A DNA stretch of 64,000 nt from RGIG8775 sp045128735 (lineage in GTDB: Bacteria > Bacillota > Clostridia > Oscillospirales > CAG-272), in assembly GCA_045128735.1 (NCBI GenBank), contig JBGVRT010000052.1:135879-199878 (forward strand), read 5' to 3'. Positions 7,298 through 14,870 of this stretch are shown here, in pieces. The notes below the pieces were generated by a model. It ran no database searches. It saw only the letters and a program-made list of their open reading frames with translations, and was not told where the DNA came from. Made by a program: the position numbers and the translations under genes. How positions within the stretch are numbered: position 1 is the stretch's first letter; every line of letters begins with the position of its first letter.

Positions 7298-8920
7298 TCA
7301 CGCCTTGGTGAAGGTTCCGGCGTCTACCCAGCCGTAGACCGTGGCGCCGGCGCCGGAGACTCTGACGAGGTGGTAGGGGTGCTTGGACTTGCCGAGCTGG
7401 TAGATCTGCGTGATCTTGGCCTTGCCGCCTTTGCAGGCCTTCGGGCTGGAGCTGTTCGCGCTGGTGTAGTGTGTGCTGCAGGAGTAGTTGACGACGTCGC
7501 CCACCTTCGGCGTCCACGTCTGAGGCGTCTGAGGCGTCTCTGTGGCCGCTTCCATGATGTCCGCCACGTCTACCCAGCCGTAGACGGTCGAGCCGCCTCC
7601 GCTGACGTTTACGAGGTGGTAGGGGTGCTTGCTTTTGCCGAGCTGGTAGATCGCGGTGATCTTAGCCTTACCGGGCTTGCAGGCGGGCCCGCTCGCTGCG
7701 TTCGCGTTCGCGTAGTGCTTGCTGCCGGTGAAGGTGACGATGTCGCCGACCTTCAGCGCGGATCCTGAAGGAGCTGCGGGCTTTTCCTGCTCTTTTGGTT
7801 CTTCCTTCGGAGCTTCAGCCGCTCCGGAGTATGTAACATAGGGCAGCTTGCCGTGCTTCGTCCAGTTTCGGCGCTGGTACCCGCTCTTGGAGCAGTTGCA
7901 GGCTGTGATCTGCACGCAGTTCTTCCACGCAGGCGTGCACTCGACTGCGAGCCCGTCCCCCACGTAGATGCCGATGTGGCCCTTCATCCACACCGCCTCG
8001 CCGATCTCGATGCTGGAGAAGTCTGTGCTGACCTCTTTGCAGACCGTGATCATGGAGTCGGCGCCGATGTCCGGCACGTTGTTCGCCTTGTAGCTCGCGC
8101 CTCCGTAGATCTTGGAGGCGTCGCCACTCCAGCCCCAGAGCAGTCCCTTGATCAGGCAGACGCAGTCGAAGCCGAAGGTGTCAGCTGAAGCTGCGGAGAT
8201 CATGGCCTGCCGATCGGCCGCCTTGTTGTAGCTGTGGTTTGTGCGGTATCTTACCTTGTTCGTCTCGTTCATGGGCGCACCGAAGCAGCCCATGACGTAG
8301 AGCGTCTTGTGGTTTTTTGCGGCGTCGATCGCTCTCTTTGCGAGCTCTGCCGCGGTCGTGATCTTTCCGGTCACTGTTCCCACGTCCTTTCCGGTGTTGG
8401 TTTTTGCGGCAAATTGATCGAAGAACTGCTGCCCGTATGCCGCGCGGGCCTGCTGGACGCTCGTCCCTTGGTTCGCCGGGCGCTCGTACTTCAGGAGCAC
8501 CGCGTCCGACGCCTCTCGGATCGTCTTGGCGTTCTTCAGAGTGGTCAGGACGGAGCCGTAGCTCTCGCTGAGTTCCTTCCAGAGGAAGCAGAGCTGCATC
8601 TCCAGATCTCCGATCGAGGCCTTGCAGCTTCTCGCGTAGTTCAGGAGCTTCTCCTTCCTTGACCAGTACGTCCACTGGGCGAGGCCGTAGCCGGCGGAGT
8701 CCTTCACGAAGTTCGTGTAGGTGCCGGCATCCACGGCGGCCGTGTAGCTGGCGTCAGTGTGTCCCAGTTTCCGCTCGTAGGTCTGTTGCAGGTTCATGGG
8801 GTTCAGGGCGCTCTCGGCTTTCAGGTTTCCCATCAGGCCGGCAGCGCCGCACTCGCTGAGGCCTTTGGAGATCAGGAAGTTCCAGATCTTCTCGGCCGTC
8901 GTGTTTCCTTTAAGGCTCAT
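7298..8920 (-). CDS. Endolysin: lysozyme-like, NlpC/P60-like and two wall-binding repeats
   Basis: ATG 8920 follows AAAGGAGG and gives 540 residues. Residues 1-170 resemble phage tail lysozymes (AEKIWNFLISKGLSECGAAG, GYGLAQWTYWSRKEKL). Residues about 215-375 resemble an NlpC/P60 cysteine amidase, with FGFDCVCLIKG carrying the cysteine and KGHIGIYVGDG the histidine. Two SH3-like repeats follow, each ending in YHLV...VYGWVD. Two catalytic domains would cut glycan and peptide bonds of peptidoglycan. The gene overlaps the upstream membrane protein by 11 bases. A related binding repeat occurs in the tail protein at 16507-17253. Confidence 0.85.
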   Translation of the reverse strand: MSLKGNTTAEKIWNFLISKGLSECGAAGLMGNLKAESALNPMNLQQTYERKLGHTDASYTAAVDAGTYTNFVKDSAGYGLAQWTYWSRKEKLLNYARSCKASIGDLEMQLCFLWKELSESYGSVLTTLKNAKTIREASDAVLLKYERPANQGTSVQQARAAYGQQFFDQFAAKTNTGKDVGTVTGKITTAAELAKRAIDAAKNHKTLYVMGCFGAPMNETNKVRYRTNHSYNKAADRQAMISAASADTFGFDCVCLIKGLLWGWSGDASKIYGGASYKANNVPDIGADSMITVCKEVSTDFSSIEIGEAVWMKGHIGIYVGDGLAVECTPAWKNCVQITACNCSKSGYQRRNWTKHGKLPYVTYSGAAEAPKEEPKEQEKPAAPSGSALKVGDIVTFTGSKHYANANAASGPACKPGKAKITAIYQLGKSKHPYHLVNVSGGGSTVYGWVDVADIMEAATETPQTPQTWTPKVGDVVNYSCSTHYTSANSSSPKACKGGKAKITQIYQLGKSKHPYHLVRVSGAGATVYGWVDAGTFTKA

Positions 8921-9272
8921 GTGAGTCCTCCTTTCCGGCTTCGTTCTGAAGCCGCTCCTCGCGATCCTGATCCTCGCGGATCCACTTGCGGTCTTGCCGG
9001 CGTTCCTTGGTGGTCTTGATCCACGCCATGGCGCCGCACTCGCCACCGAGGGCAGCGAACACGCAGGTGCAGAGGGTGTCCGGGATCATCCCGGTCTCTC
9101 TGAAGATCTTGATCATTTCCAGTGTGAAGGCGACCAGCGCGACGGCTATGATCACGAGGATCACGTCCATCGTGCGGATCTTCTTCGGGGTTTTGTTTGC
9201 TTTGGCCTTCGCTCGGCGACGCTTCAGACGGCGCCACCAGAGCTTCAGCCTGCTGCTTTTTCTTGCAGCCAT
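8910..9272 (-). CDS. Phage membrane protein, possible holin
   Basis: ATG 9272 (GAGGTG upstream; GTG 9281 is an alternative) gives 120 residues. A strongly basic N-terminus (RLKLWWRRLKRRRAKAK) precedes one hydrophobic helix (VILVIIAVALVAFTLEMI) and a possible second near CTCVFAALGGECGAMAW, then a charged tail. It lies directly upstream of the endolysin and overlaps it. A lysis role is inferred from position. Confidence 0.5.
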   Translation of the reverse strand: MAARKSSRLKLWWRRLKRRRAKAKANKTPKKIRTMDVILVIIAVALVAFTLEMIKIFRETGMIPDTLCTCVFAALGGECGAMAWIKTTKERRQDRKWIREDQDREERLQNEAGKEDSHEP

Positions 9273-9277
9273 TTGGA

Positions 9278-9679
9278 TCACCTCGTTTTGAGCGGCAGGT
9301 GGTTCACTTCCTCCATGAGGGTGTCGAGGTCGCCGTTTCCGCAGAGTCCGAAGTGGTACGTGTGGTGCATATTGTTGAGGATCCGGCGATCGTCAAAGTC
9401 GATCTCCTTGTCCGCGATGTATGCCTGCCCCAGAAAACGGATGCGGTCGTAGAGCACGAACTTCATGGCCTCCTTCAGGACTTCTGTCGTGTCCTCGATG
9501 GCTCCGAGACGCTCCTCGGTTTTGAGGGCTGCCTGACGTTCAGCTTCTTCCTGCTTCCTCTCGACTTTGTCCTCCTTGTCCGCTTGTCGTTTTCGCTTCC
9601 ATGCGAAGCGATCGGCCAGCACTTTGATCAGTGCGGCCAGCGCTCCGCCGGAGACGAAGCCTATAAGTAGTTCGATCAT
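9278..9679 (-). CDS. Membrane-anchored coiled-coil phage protein
   Basis: ATG 9679 overlaps the reverse transcriptase stop (ATGA) and gives 133 residues. An N-terminal hydrophobic helix (IELLIGFVSGGALAALIKVL) is followed by a long charged coiled coil (KRKRQADKEDKVERKQEEAERQ) and a C-terminal segment with HHTYHFGLCGNGDLD. The form resembles small holin or spanin-like lysis proteins. Coupling to the RT may only reflect operon packing. Confidence 0.5.
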   Translation of the reverse strand: MIELLIGFVSGGALAALIKVLADRFAWKRKRQADKEDKVERKQEEAERQAALKTEERLGAIEDTTEVLKEAMKFVLYDRIRFLGQAYIADKEIDFDDRRILNNMHHTYHFGLCGNGDLDTLMEEVNHLPLKTR

Positions 9680-10770
9680 GTGTCTGTGTCCTTCCTTTGG
9701 AATGTGATGTTGCGCTCGATCCACCGGCGCAGTCCGTAGCTGTTGCAGTGGCTCATCATGCCGTAGTAGCTCGCCATGGTGTTCTGCACCGCCTCCAGAT
9801 CTATGAGGCCTTCGGCGTACTGCTTCTCTATGAAGCGGATCCGGGCCTTCATTTTCTTCAGCGGCTTCCGGTTCATCTTCCTCCAGTTCACGTGGATCTG
9901 AAGGCCGACGAAGCTGATGCCGTTCCGGACTTTGTTGATGGTGGTCTTGGCATTGAGTTCGAGATGCAGCTGCTCGTTCAGGAACTCCTCGATCCTTTCC
10001 TTGCAGCTGTGCAGCTCCTTCTTGTCTGGCATCAGGAGCACCATGTCGTCCATGTAGCGGATGTAGTGGTGCACCTTCAGCGTGTGCTTGACGAACTGAT
10101 CCAGCTCGTTCAGGCAGACGTTCGCCAGCAGTTGGCTCGTGAGGTTTCCGATCGGCATCCCGACCTCGAAAAGCCGCTCAGAGGGCGGCACTTCGTCGGC
10201 GTTCTTTCCCGGTGGAAGCCCGAAGGGCGTGTGGTCGCAGTTGATGATCGTCTCCATAAGCCAGAGAAGCCCGTCCTCTCCCTTGAACTTCCGGCGCAGG
10301 ATGTTCATGAGAACCTCGTGATCCACGCGGTAGAAGTATTTGGAGACGTCGAGCTTCAGATAATACCACTCGTCCGGTGTCCGGTCGACCTTCTGCATCC
10401 AGTATTGCAGCCGATCAGCTGCGCGGGTGGTGCCTTTGCCGACGCGGCAGCCGTATGAGTGAAATATAAATTGATTGTCGAACAGTGGGTTCAGCTGCAA
10501 ATAGATCGCCCACTGAACGACGCGGTCGCGGAAGCTCAGCGCCATGATCAGGCGCTTTTTCGGCTCGTAGACGTAGAACTCACGATAGCGCCCGACGGAG
10601 TAGGTGCGCCAGATCAGCTCGTTCTGGATGCTGATCAGGTTCTCCTCCAGATGGGCGGTGAAGTTCGCGACGTCCTGCTTGAACCACTTCTCCCGGCCGG
10701 CTTCGTGGTATGCGTTCAGGAGGTTCTCCCACGAGTAGATCCTCTCGTAAATTGTCAGTTTTTCGTCCAT
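9676..10770 (-). CDS. DGR reverse transcriptase
   Basis: This 364-residue RT has the motif order of diversity-generating retroelements. The first catalytic aspartate is in LKLDVSKYF (about residue 141), GMPIGNLTSQ lies at 204-213, and YMDD at 239-242. The IGNLTSQ form of motif 4 and the lack of maturase, endonuclease or retron features separate it from group II intron and retron RTs. The C-terminal thumb (KPLKKMKARIRFIEKQY) is basic. With Avd it should copy the template repeat RNA while misincorporating opposite adenines. It follows the TR and spacer on the same strand. Confidence 0.96.
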   Translation of the reverse strand: MDEKLTIYERIYSWENLLNAYHEAGREKWFKQDVANFTAHLEENLISIQNELIWRTYSVGRYREFYVYEPKKRLIMALSFRDRVVQWAIYLQLNPLFDNQFIFHSYGCRVGKGTTRAADRLQYWMQKVDRTPDEWYYLKLDVSKYFYRVDHEVLMNILRRKFKGEDGLLWLMETIINCDHTPFGLPPGKNADEVPPSERLFEVGMPIGNLTSQLLANVCLNELDQFVKHTLKVHHYIRYMDDMVLLMPDKKELHSCKERIEEFLNEQLHLELNAKTTINKVRNGISFVGLQIHVNWRKMNRKPLKKMKARIRFIEKQYAEGLIDLEAVQNTMASYYGMMSHCNSYGLRRWIERNITFQRKDTDT

Positions 10771-11034
10771 GCTGTTCGTCCTCTTTTCTTATGTGGCACG
10801 CGTGTGACAGTCCTTCAGCTCCGGAGCTGCTGCCGGTTGCCAGCTCGGCAGCCTCTCCGGACTTCTGCCCCGTGTGGGGCGCGTATAGCCTGCGCGGTTT
10901 TGCCGCGGTGTTTCGAGGTTTTTGACCACGTCGCCCGCGGCGCCTTTCTTTGGTGCGGTGCACCGGGAGATGCACCCCTTTGACCTCTGCGTTGCTCTCA
11001 CCCTTGGGCTTTGAGTCTCTAACAGTCGAGGCCG
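10771..11034 (-). ncRNA. Structured spacer of the DGR RNA between TR and RT
   Basis: No credible coding frame fills this 264-base interval. It holds a strong two-level stem at 10821-10860: CCGGAG/CTCCGG, a CT/CT internal loop and GCTGCCG/CGGCAGC around a ten-base loop. GCCCC-GTGT-GGGGC lies at 10867-10880, and a GGTGCA/TGCACC hairpin lies nearer the TR. In the Bordetella phage DGR the RNA just downstream of the TR is needed for cDNA priming and RT-Avd binding. The same role is inferred here. Confidence 0.65.
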
Positions 11035-11150
11035 AAGCGGGACGGAAGCCGATGTTCGTGTTGTAGTTCGAGCGCGGATTGTTGCCATTCGCATAGAACA
11101 CCCCGGCGTTGCCACCGTTGTTCCAGTTGCCCCCGCGATACACGAGGCGC
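11035..11150 (-). repeat. DGR template repeat (TR)
   Basis: This 116-base sequence is non-coding in context but reads in frame like the lectin C-terminus of the target genes (RGGNWNNGGNAGVFYANG and so on). It has 25 adenines on the sense strand, mostly in AAC/AAT codons. Identity to both variable repeats begins at GCGCCTCGTG and ends at CCCGCTT. Past that point TR diverges (CCCGCTTCGG) while both VRs continue CCCGCTTTT, matching the usual difference between the initiation site in VR and its TR counterpart. Confidence 0.95.
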
Positions 11151-11179
11151 GGTTCTTTTGCGGCACATCCCCCATGATC

Positions 11180-11539
11180 TCAGTCTTTAGACGTGGCCCC
11201 TCCGGGGTTCATCCATCGACCGAGCAGACGCCCGATCTCGTTCAGCTCCGCCGACCAGTCCCGGTGAAGGCCGGGGCTGATGATCTTCGCCTCTGGTGCG
11301 ACAGCTTGGTCGATCAGAGCACGAAGGACGTCGAGCTCAGCATCGAGCTCGAACTGGTAGTGCTGGCGCTTTGACGTCCGCGATTTATTTGCGAGAATTG
11401 CCAGCCGCAGCATCCGGATCTCGGCCGCCTGAATTTCCGCGCCGAGGGTGTACTTCTCAGGCTTTCGGAAGTTCGCGATGCGGCCGTAGCTTTTCAGAGT
11501 CATGCGGCTGATCTTCTGCTGAAGTATAAACTCTGCCAT
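11180..11539 (-). CDS. avd: DGR accessory variability determinant (Avd)
   Basis: This 119-residue protein is predicted to be largely helical, and its C-terminus (ELNEIGRLLGRWMN) resembles the Avd C-terminus of the Bordetella phage DGR. Avd forms a basic four-helix-bundle pentamer that binds the RT and the template RNA. The ATG at 11539 follows TGGAGGC. It sits between the VR1 target gene and the TR, as in the canonical order target-avd-TR-RT. The stop lies 29 bases before the TR. Confidence 0.85.
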   Translation of the reverse strand: MAEFILQQKISRMTLKSYGRIANFRKPEKYTLGAEIQAAEIRMLRLAILANKSRTSKRQHYQFELDAELDVLRALIDQAVAPEAKIISPGLHRDWSAELNEIGRLLGRWMNPGGATSKD

Positions 11540-11556
11540 ATTGCCTCCAGATTATA

Positions 11557-11580
11557 GGCGCCCGGTGTGAGCCGGACGCC
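11557..11580 (-). other. Hairpin downstream of the VR1 target gene
   Basis: Nine-base arms (GGCGTCCGG and CCGGGCGCC on the minus strand, with one G-T pair) surround a six-base loop. There is no T-run. It lies 27 bases past the target gene stop and 44 bases past VR1. It may be a transcription attenuator or the homing-associated hairpin that some DGR targets carry near VR. Confidence 0.55.
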
Positions 11581-11606
11581 TTTGTCAGATTACCAGATTA
11601 CAGAGA

Positions 11607-12743
11607 TCAGATCCCCGGAATAAAAGCGGGACGGAAGCCGATGTACGAGCTGTAGCCCGAGCGCGGATAGCCGCCAGCCGCATAGAACACCCCGGCGGCG
11701 CCACCGTAGTGCCAGCCGCCCCCGCGATACACGAGGCGCTCTCCGATGTTTCTCATGTAGGCATAGTCGCCACCATAAGAGACGCTGGTGCCGTCAGGCA
11801 TCAGAGCGAGCGCCTTCAGGCGATCGGGAACGAGGACGCCTTCCGCAGCCTTCAGGCTCGCGAAGCTCATGGAGCCGTATGGTGCGTCAGCTGTCTGCTG
11901 GTAGGTCAGTTTGGTGTTCAGGCCGAACGGGATGCCAGCGCTCGCAGTTCCGGGATCCTGAGTGTAGTCCCATTTCAGAGATCCGGCAGTTCCGGGCTCC
12001 ACGAGGGTGCCGTCCTGAAGGATCGCTTTCCAGAGCGTGGACTCAGGGTTCTGCTCGTACTGCATCGCGGCGTCGTTGTCGGCGAAGATCTGAAGCTCGC
12101 CGTCGACCGTGCGATAGCCGCCCTGCCACTCGTAGACGTTGCCGTTCAGGTCACAGATGCCGTCCGGCTGCCAGTTGTCGTTCCACGTTGCAGGGCCGGA
12201 GCCGGTGAGAGTGCGGCAGATCGTCTCGCCGTCGAAGTAGGAGCCGATGCCCTTCTCGTACTTATAGGAGCCGTCCTTGCCGTAGTTGTTGTTGCCGTGG
12301 GGCATGGTGCCGTTCTTACGGCTCAGCAGCGCGATCCATGCGTATTCTGCGATGGTCGGCAGGTGGAAGCCGGCGCCGTTCGCCTCGCACCAGATCTTGG
12401 CGTTGTTGAAGTTGACGTAGTTGCTGGTCGCGCTTCCGCGGTCAGCTGTTGCCACCGAGCTCGCTGCGGGATCCTGAAGAGGAAGGGAGAGAGCTCTGCC
12501 CTTGTAAACAGTTGCCAGATACTTGCCCATGTAGAAGGCAGGGATCTCGACGCCGTTCACCTTGAAGGCGTAGTGGGTAGTGTCAGGGCCGCCGTCGATG
12601 ACGTCGGAGATCGCGCCCTTGCCGCGTCTGACGTAGATCGAAGGCATGCCCAGATCGTTATAGATGGCGACGTTCGTGCCACCGCTCAGAAGTCGAACGG
12701 CAGCGTCGAAGTCGCTGACGGGTTTCTTGCTGATTTCTGCCAT
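11607..12743 (-). CDS. DGR target protein 1 (formylglycine-enzyme/C-type-lectin fold), probable receptor-binding protein
   Basis: This 378-residue protein has a FGE/sulfatase-modifying-factor type lectin domain (FHLPTIAEYAWIAL, ICDLNGNVYEWQGG, and the C-terminal RGGGW...GFRPAF). VR1 covers residues about 336-373, five residues from the end. The gene directly follows tail genes and precedes avd on the same strand. By analogy with Mtd it is likely a tail-tip adhesin whose ligand surface is varied. No trimerising shaft or signal peptide is evident. AGGTGTAACC precedes the ATG. Confidence 0.9.
   Translation of the reverse strand: MAEISKKPVSDFDAAVRLLSGGTNVAIYNDLGMPSIYVRRGKGAISDVIDGGPDTTHYAFKVNGVEIPAFYMGKYLATVYKGRALSLPLQDPAASSVATADRGSATSNYVNFNNAKIWCEANGAGFHLPTIAEYAWIALLSRKNGTMPHGNNNYGKDGSYKYEKGIGSYFDGETICRTLTGSGPATWNDNWQPDGICDLNGNVYEWQGGYRTVDGELQIFADNDAAMQYEQNPESTLWKAILQDGTLVEPGTAGSLKWDYTQDPGTASAGIPFGLNTKLTYQQTADAPYGSMSFASLKAAEGVLVPDRLKALALMPDGTSVSYGGDYAYMRNIGERLVYRGGGWHYGGAAGVFYAAGGYPRSGYSSYIGFRPAFIPGI
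11624..11739 (-). repeat. Variable repeat 1 (VR1)
   Basis: Aligned without gaps to the TR, VR1 differs at 16 of 116 positions. All 16 are sense-strand adenines of the TR, and the other 91 bases are identical. The altered codons lie in the ligand-facing part of the lectin fold. Confidence 0.96.
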
Positions 12744-12745
12744 GG

Positions 12746-13048
12746 TTACACCTCCGCGTCAACGTCGATCAGGGCCCAGAGCACGAGCGTCACATTCTCC
12801 ATGCTGAAGGCGACTGCATCGCCGTCCTCGCCGTACTGTCTGGCGGGGATGATGATGTTCGCGACGAAGTATTTGGAAGGGCCGGCGATCAGGATGTGCT
12901 CGTCGTCGGTGCAGACGTCGATCTGAACCTCCTCGTCTCTCTCGTACTTGGCGAGGTTGAGGGTGATCTCGTCGTCGCCGAAGGTGATCTTGTTGCCGGT
13001 TACTTCATAGGCGACCTTGGTGCCTTTGTTCTTCTCGATTACAGTCAT
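12746..13048 (-). CDS. Phage structural-region protein of unknown function
   Basis: This 100-residue acidic protein is probably beta-rich (ITFGDDEITLNLAKYERDEEVQIDVCTDDEHILIAG) and ends WALIDVDAEV. It lies between the tail genes and the DGR target, two bases upstream of the latter. Position suggests a tail-fibre accessory, adaptor or chaperone. No family is recognised. Confidence 0.6.
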   Translation of the reverse strand: MTVIEKNKGTKVAYEVTGNKITFGDDEITLNLAKYERDEEVQIDVCTDDEHILIAGPSKYFVANIIIPARQYGEDGDAVAFSMENVTLVLWALIDVDAEV

Positions 13049-13206
13049 TTCTGCATTCTCCTTTCGATCTCTGCCGTTTTACGGCTGATTTCCTGAGCAT
13101 ACTCGCGCTGCTCTTTGGTTGCGGTCTGAGGGTTCACGCCGAAGGATCTCATGACCTGAGCCTCGTGGCGCTTCTGTTCTTCGCTTGTGATCTTTACGTT
13201 TGCCAT
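13045..13206 (-). CDS. Small helical phage protein (53 residues)
   Basis: ATG 13206 reads MANVKITSEEQKRHEAQVM and ends ERRMQK. It overlaps its neighbours as TGATG upstream and ATGA downstream, so translation is coupled along the tail operon. The sequence is charged and probably helical. Function unknown. Confidence 0.65.
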   Translation of the reverse strand: MANVKITSEEQKRHEAQVMRSFGVNPQTATKEQREYAQEISRKTAEIERRMQK

Positions 13207-13616
13207 CAGAACATACCCCCTGATACGTGGAAGCGGACGACGATGCTCGTCGCGTTTCCGTTGTATTTGACCTTGAAGCCGTTGGCCTGCTTTGTCAGGG
13301 GAATGATGTCCCCGGCAGAGCCGCCGGTCACGCTCTTGACCTCTGCGACGACGTTGTAGGTCGTCATGTTTCTCGTCTTGGACGCGGGAAGGTCGACGGA
13401 GTTCTCCGCGCCGGAGCCGGTCAGAGTGGCCTCGACGACGATCGTCTCAGCGTTCAGGGCCATGTCGTTGCAATACCTGCGGTGCGCGGCGTTCATAGCT
13501 GCCAGAGCTGCGGCTTCCATGGTGCCGGCTTCGAGGTTGTTGAAGTTGGCAGCGTTCATGTCGGTGCCCTCTTGGATGCCCTCGACGTGATCCTGCCAGA
13601 TTTGTCGCTTGTACAT
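13206..13616 (-). CDS. Tail-fibre-like phage protein
   Basis: This 136-residue protein begins IWQDHVEGIQEGTDMNAANFNNLEAGTMEA, a start typical of phage fibre and neck proteins (WQDrV...gt.. N..NfN.mE.g). The rest is beta-rich and ends GNATSIVVRFHVSGGMF. It lies downstream of the gpI-like gene, where tail fibres are expected. It is short for a full fibre. Confidence 0.6.
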   Translation of the reverse strand: MYKRQIWQDHVEGIQEGTDMNAANFNNLEAGTMEAAALAAMNAAHRRYCNDMALNAETIVVEATLTGSGAENSVDLPASKTRNMTTYNVVAEVKSVTGGSAGDIIPLTKQANGFKVKYNGNATSIVVRFHVSGGMF

Positions 13617-13619
13617 GCC

Positions 13620-13931
13620 TTATACCTCCTGCTCAGTGATAGGCAGATCGAGCTTGATCAGGACGCCCTGACCTGCTGCCTTTGTGATATTGTCGGACTT
13701 TTGAGCCGCCACCTCGCCGTCGATGTCGATGACTCTCAGGCTGGTGATGGTGCAGGCGGAAGCAGTGAGATCCGTGAACACTGCATGGATGACGATCTTC
13801 TCGCCCTCCAGTGCCTTCTTCTGGATCGTTCCCGTGTACCACGTGGAGCCGACCAGCGCCTCGACCTTGGCGATGTTCTTCATCCACCAGACGCGGCGCT
13901 TTTGCAGAAAATTGGATGTGTAAAATGCCAT
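13620..13931 (-). CDS. Phage tail-region protein of unknown function
   Basis: This 103-residue protein (TSNFLQKRRVWWMKNIAKVEALVG...) is probably a beta-sandwich. The start follows GAAGGAGG. Three bases separate it from the next gene. No domain is recognised. Confidence 0.6.
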   Translation of the reverse strand: MAFYTSNFLQKRRVWWMKNIAKVEALVGSTWYTGTIQKKALEGEKIVIHAVFTDLTASACTITSLRVIDIDGEVAAQKSDNITKAAGQGVLIKLDLPITEQEV

Positions 13932-13949
13932 TGTGCTGTGCCTCCTTCT

Positions 13950-14870
13950 TTAGTTGCCGCACTTCGATGTGCCGCATTTTGCGAGAATGACGCGGCCGTT
14001 CCCGGCTGCGTTCGTCACGACCGCCATGGCAGCTGTGCGAACAGCTCCCACGGTTGCCGTCTTGGGGATCACTCCGGTCGTCTCGGTGCCGGTCTCGGTT
14101 GACTCGTACCCGCTCGCCGCGAGCTCTGCTGCAGCTGTGGCAGCGTCGCCCGTGATGATCTTGCCGACCACGGCGATGTGCGGGGTGGTTCCGGTTACCT
14201 CGGTTCCGGCCTCGATAGACTCGAAGCTGGCAGCAGCGGAGTCCAGCCCGGCGACAGCTCCGTCCTCGGTCAGGATCTTGCCGATCACTGCGAGGCGCGG
14301 GATGGTGCCGCACTTCTTCGGAGTGAAGAAGAAGGCGGTGTCGGTATTGCTGACGACCATCCGGCTGCCGTAGGTGTCGGAGAAGTAGACGCCGTCCAGA
14401 CGGGAGCGCACTGACATGGCGACCTTCGCGATCGCCTTGAACTCTTGCAGGATCGCATCGGTCACGTGTCTGTGGCTGGTATAGACGGAGAAGTGGAAGG
14501 GCTTCGGGTTGACGTAGCCCTCCTCGTGCCACTCCTCGACGAAGCCGGGCGAGATATACGCGGAGATCAGCTCCTCGACCGCCCACTTCGTTCCGCGTCG
14601 GCTGTGCACCAGATCCGAGATCTTGATGACCGCCCGCTTGTTCTCCAGAGGAAGGCCGGAGCTGTACCAGTCGATGTCGAGCTCATAGGCCAGCTCGTCG
14701 AGCTGAGCGTCGTCGAGCTCGTCGATCTGATCCCAGACTCGGACGGTCTTGACCTTCCGGCCCGGATCCCTGATCAGCTTGTTGACGGCAGCGGCCAGTC
14801 CTTTCACCGCTTCGTCATCGCGCATAAACTCCGGGACGAGTTTGAGGACGTCGGCCGTCGATAGACGCAT
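13950..14870 (-). CDS. Tail protein I family (gpI-like)
   Basis: This 306-residue protein has the gpI features DELAYELDIDWYSSGLPLENKRAVIK and HSRRGTKWAVEELISAYI in its first half, followed by WHEEGYVNPKPFHFSVYT. The C-terminal third has alternating GTTP.IA.VGKI units of about 40 residues that look like repeats. gpI links baseplate and fibres in P2-like phages. The start overlaps the gpJ-like stop (TAATG). Confidence 0.85.
   Translation of the reverse strand: MRLSTADVLKLVPEFMRDDEAVKGLAAAVNKLIRDPGRKVKTVRVWDQIDELDDAQLDELAYELDIDWYSSGLPLENKRAVIKISDLVHSRRGTKWAVEELISAYISPGFVEEWHEEGYVNPKPFHFSVYTSHRHVTDAILQEFKAIAKVAMSVRSRLDGVYFSDTYGSRMVVSNTDTAFFFTPKKCGTIPRLAVIGKILTEDGAVAGLDSAAASFESIEAGTEVTGTTPHIAVVGKIITGDAATAAAELAASGYESTETGTETTGVIPKTATVGAVRTAAMAVVTNAAGNGRVILAKCGTSKCGN

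Noticed and set aside
9676..10770. Retron or group II intron origin for the reverse transcriptase
   Set aside because: There is no maturase or endonuclease domain and no msr/msd layout. TR, VR and Avd neighbours fix it as a DGR.
10580..11143. Open frame covering the TR and entering the RT gene
   Set aside because: The lectin-like start is simply the TR read in the target frame. The rest is low-complexity and overlaps the RT in another frame.
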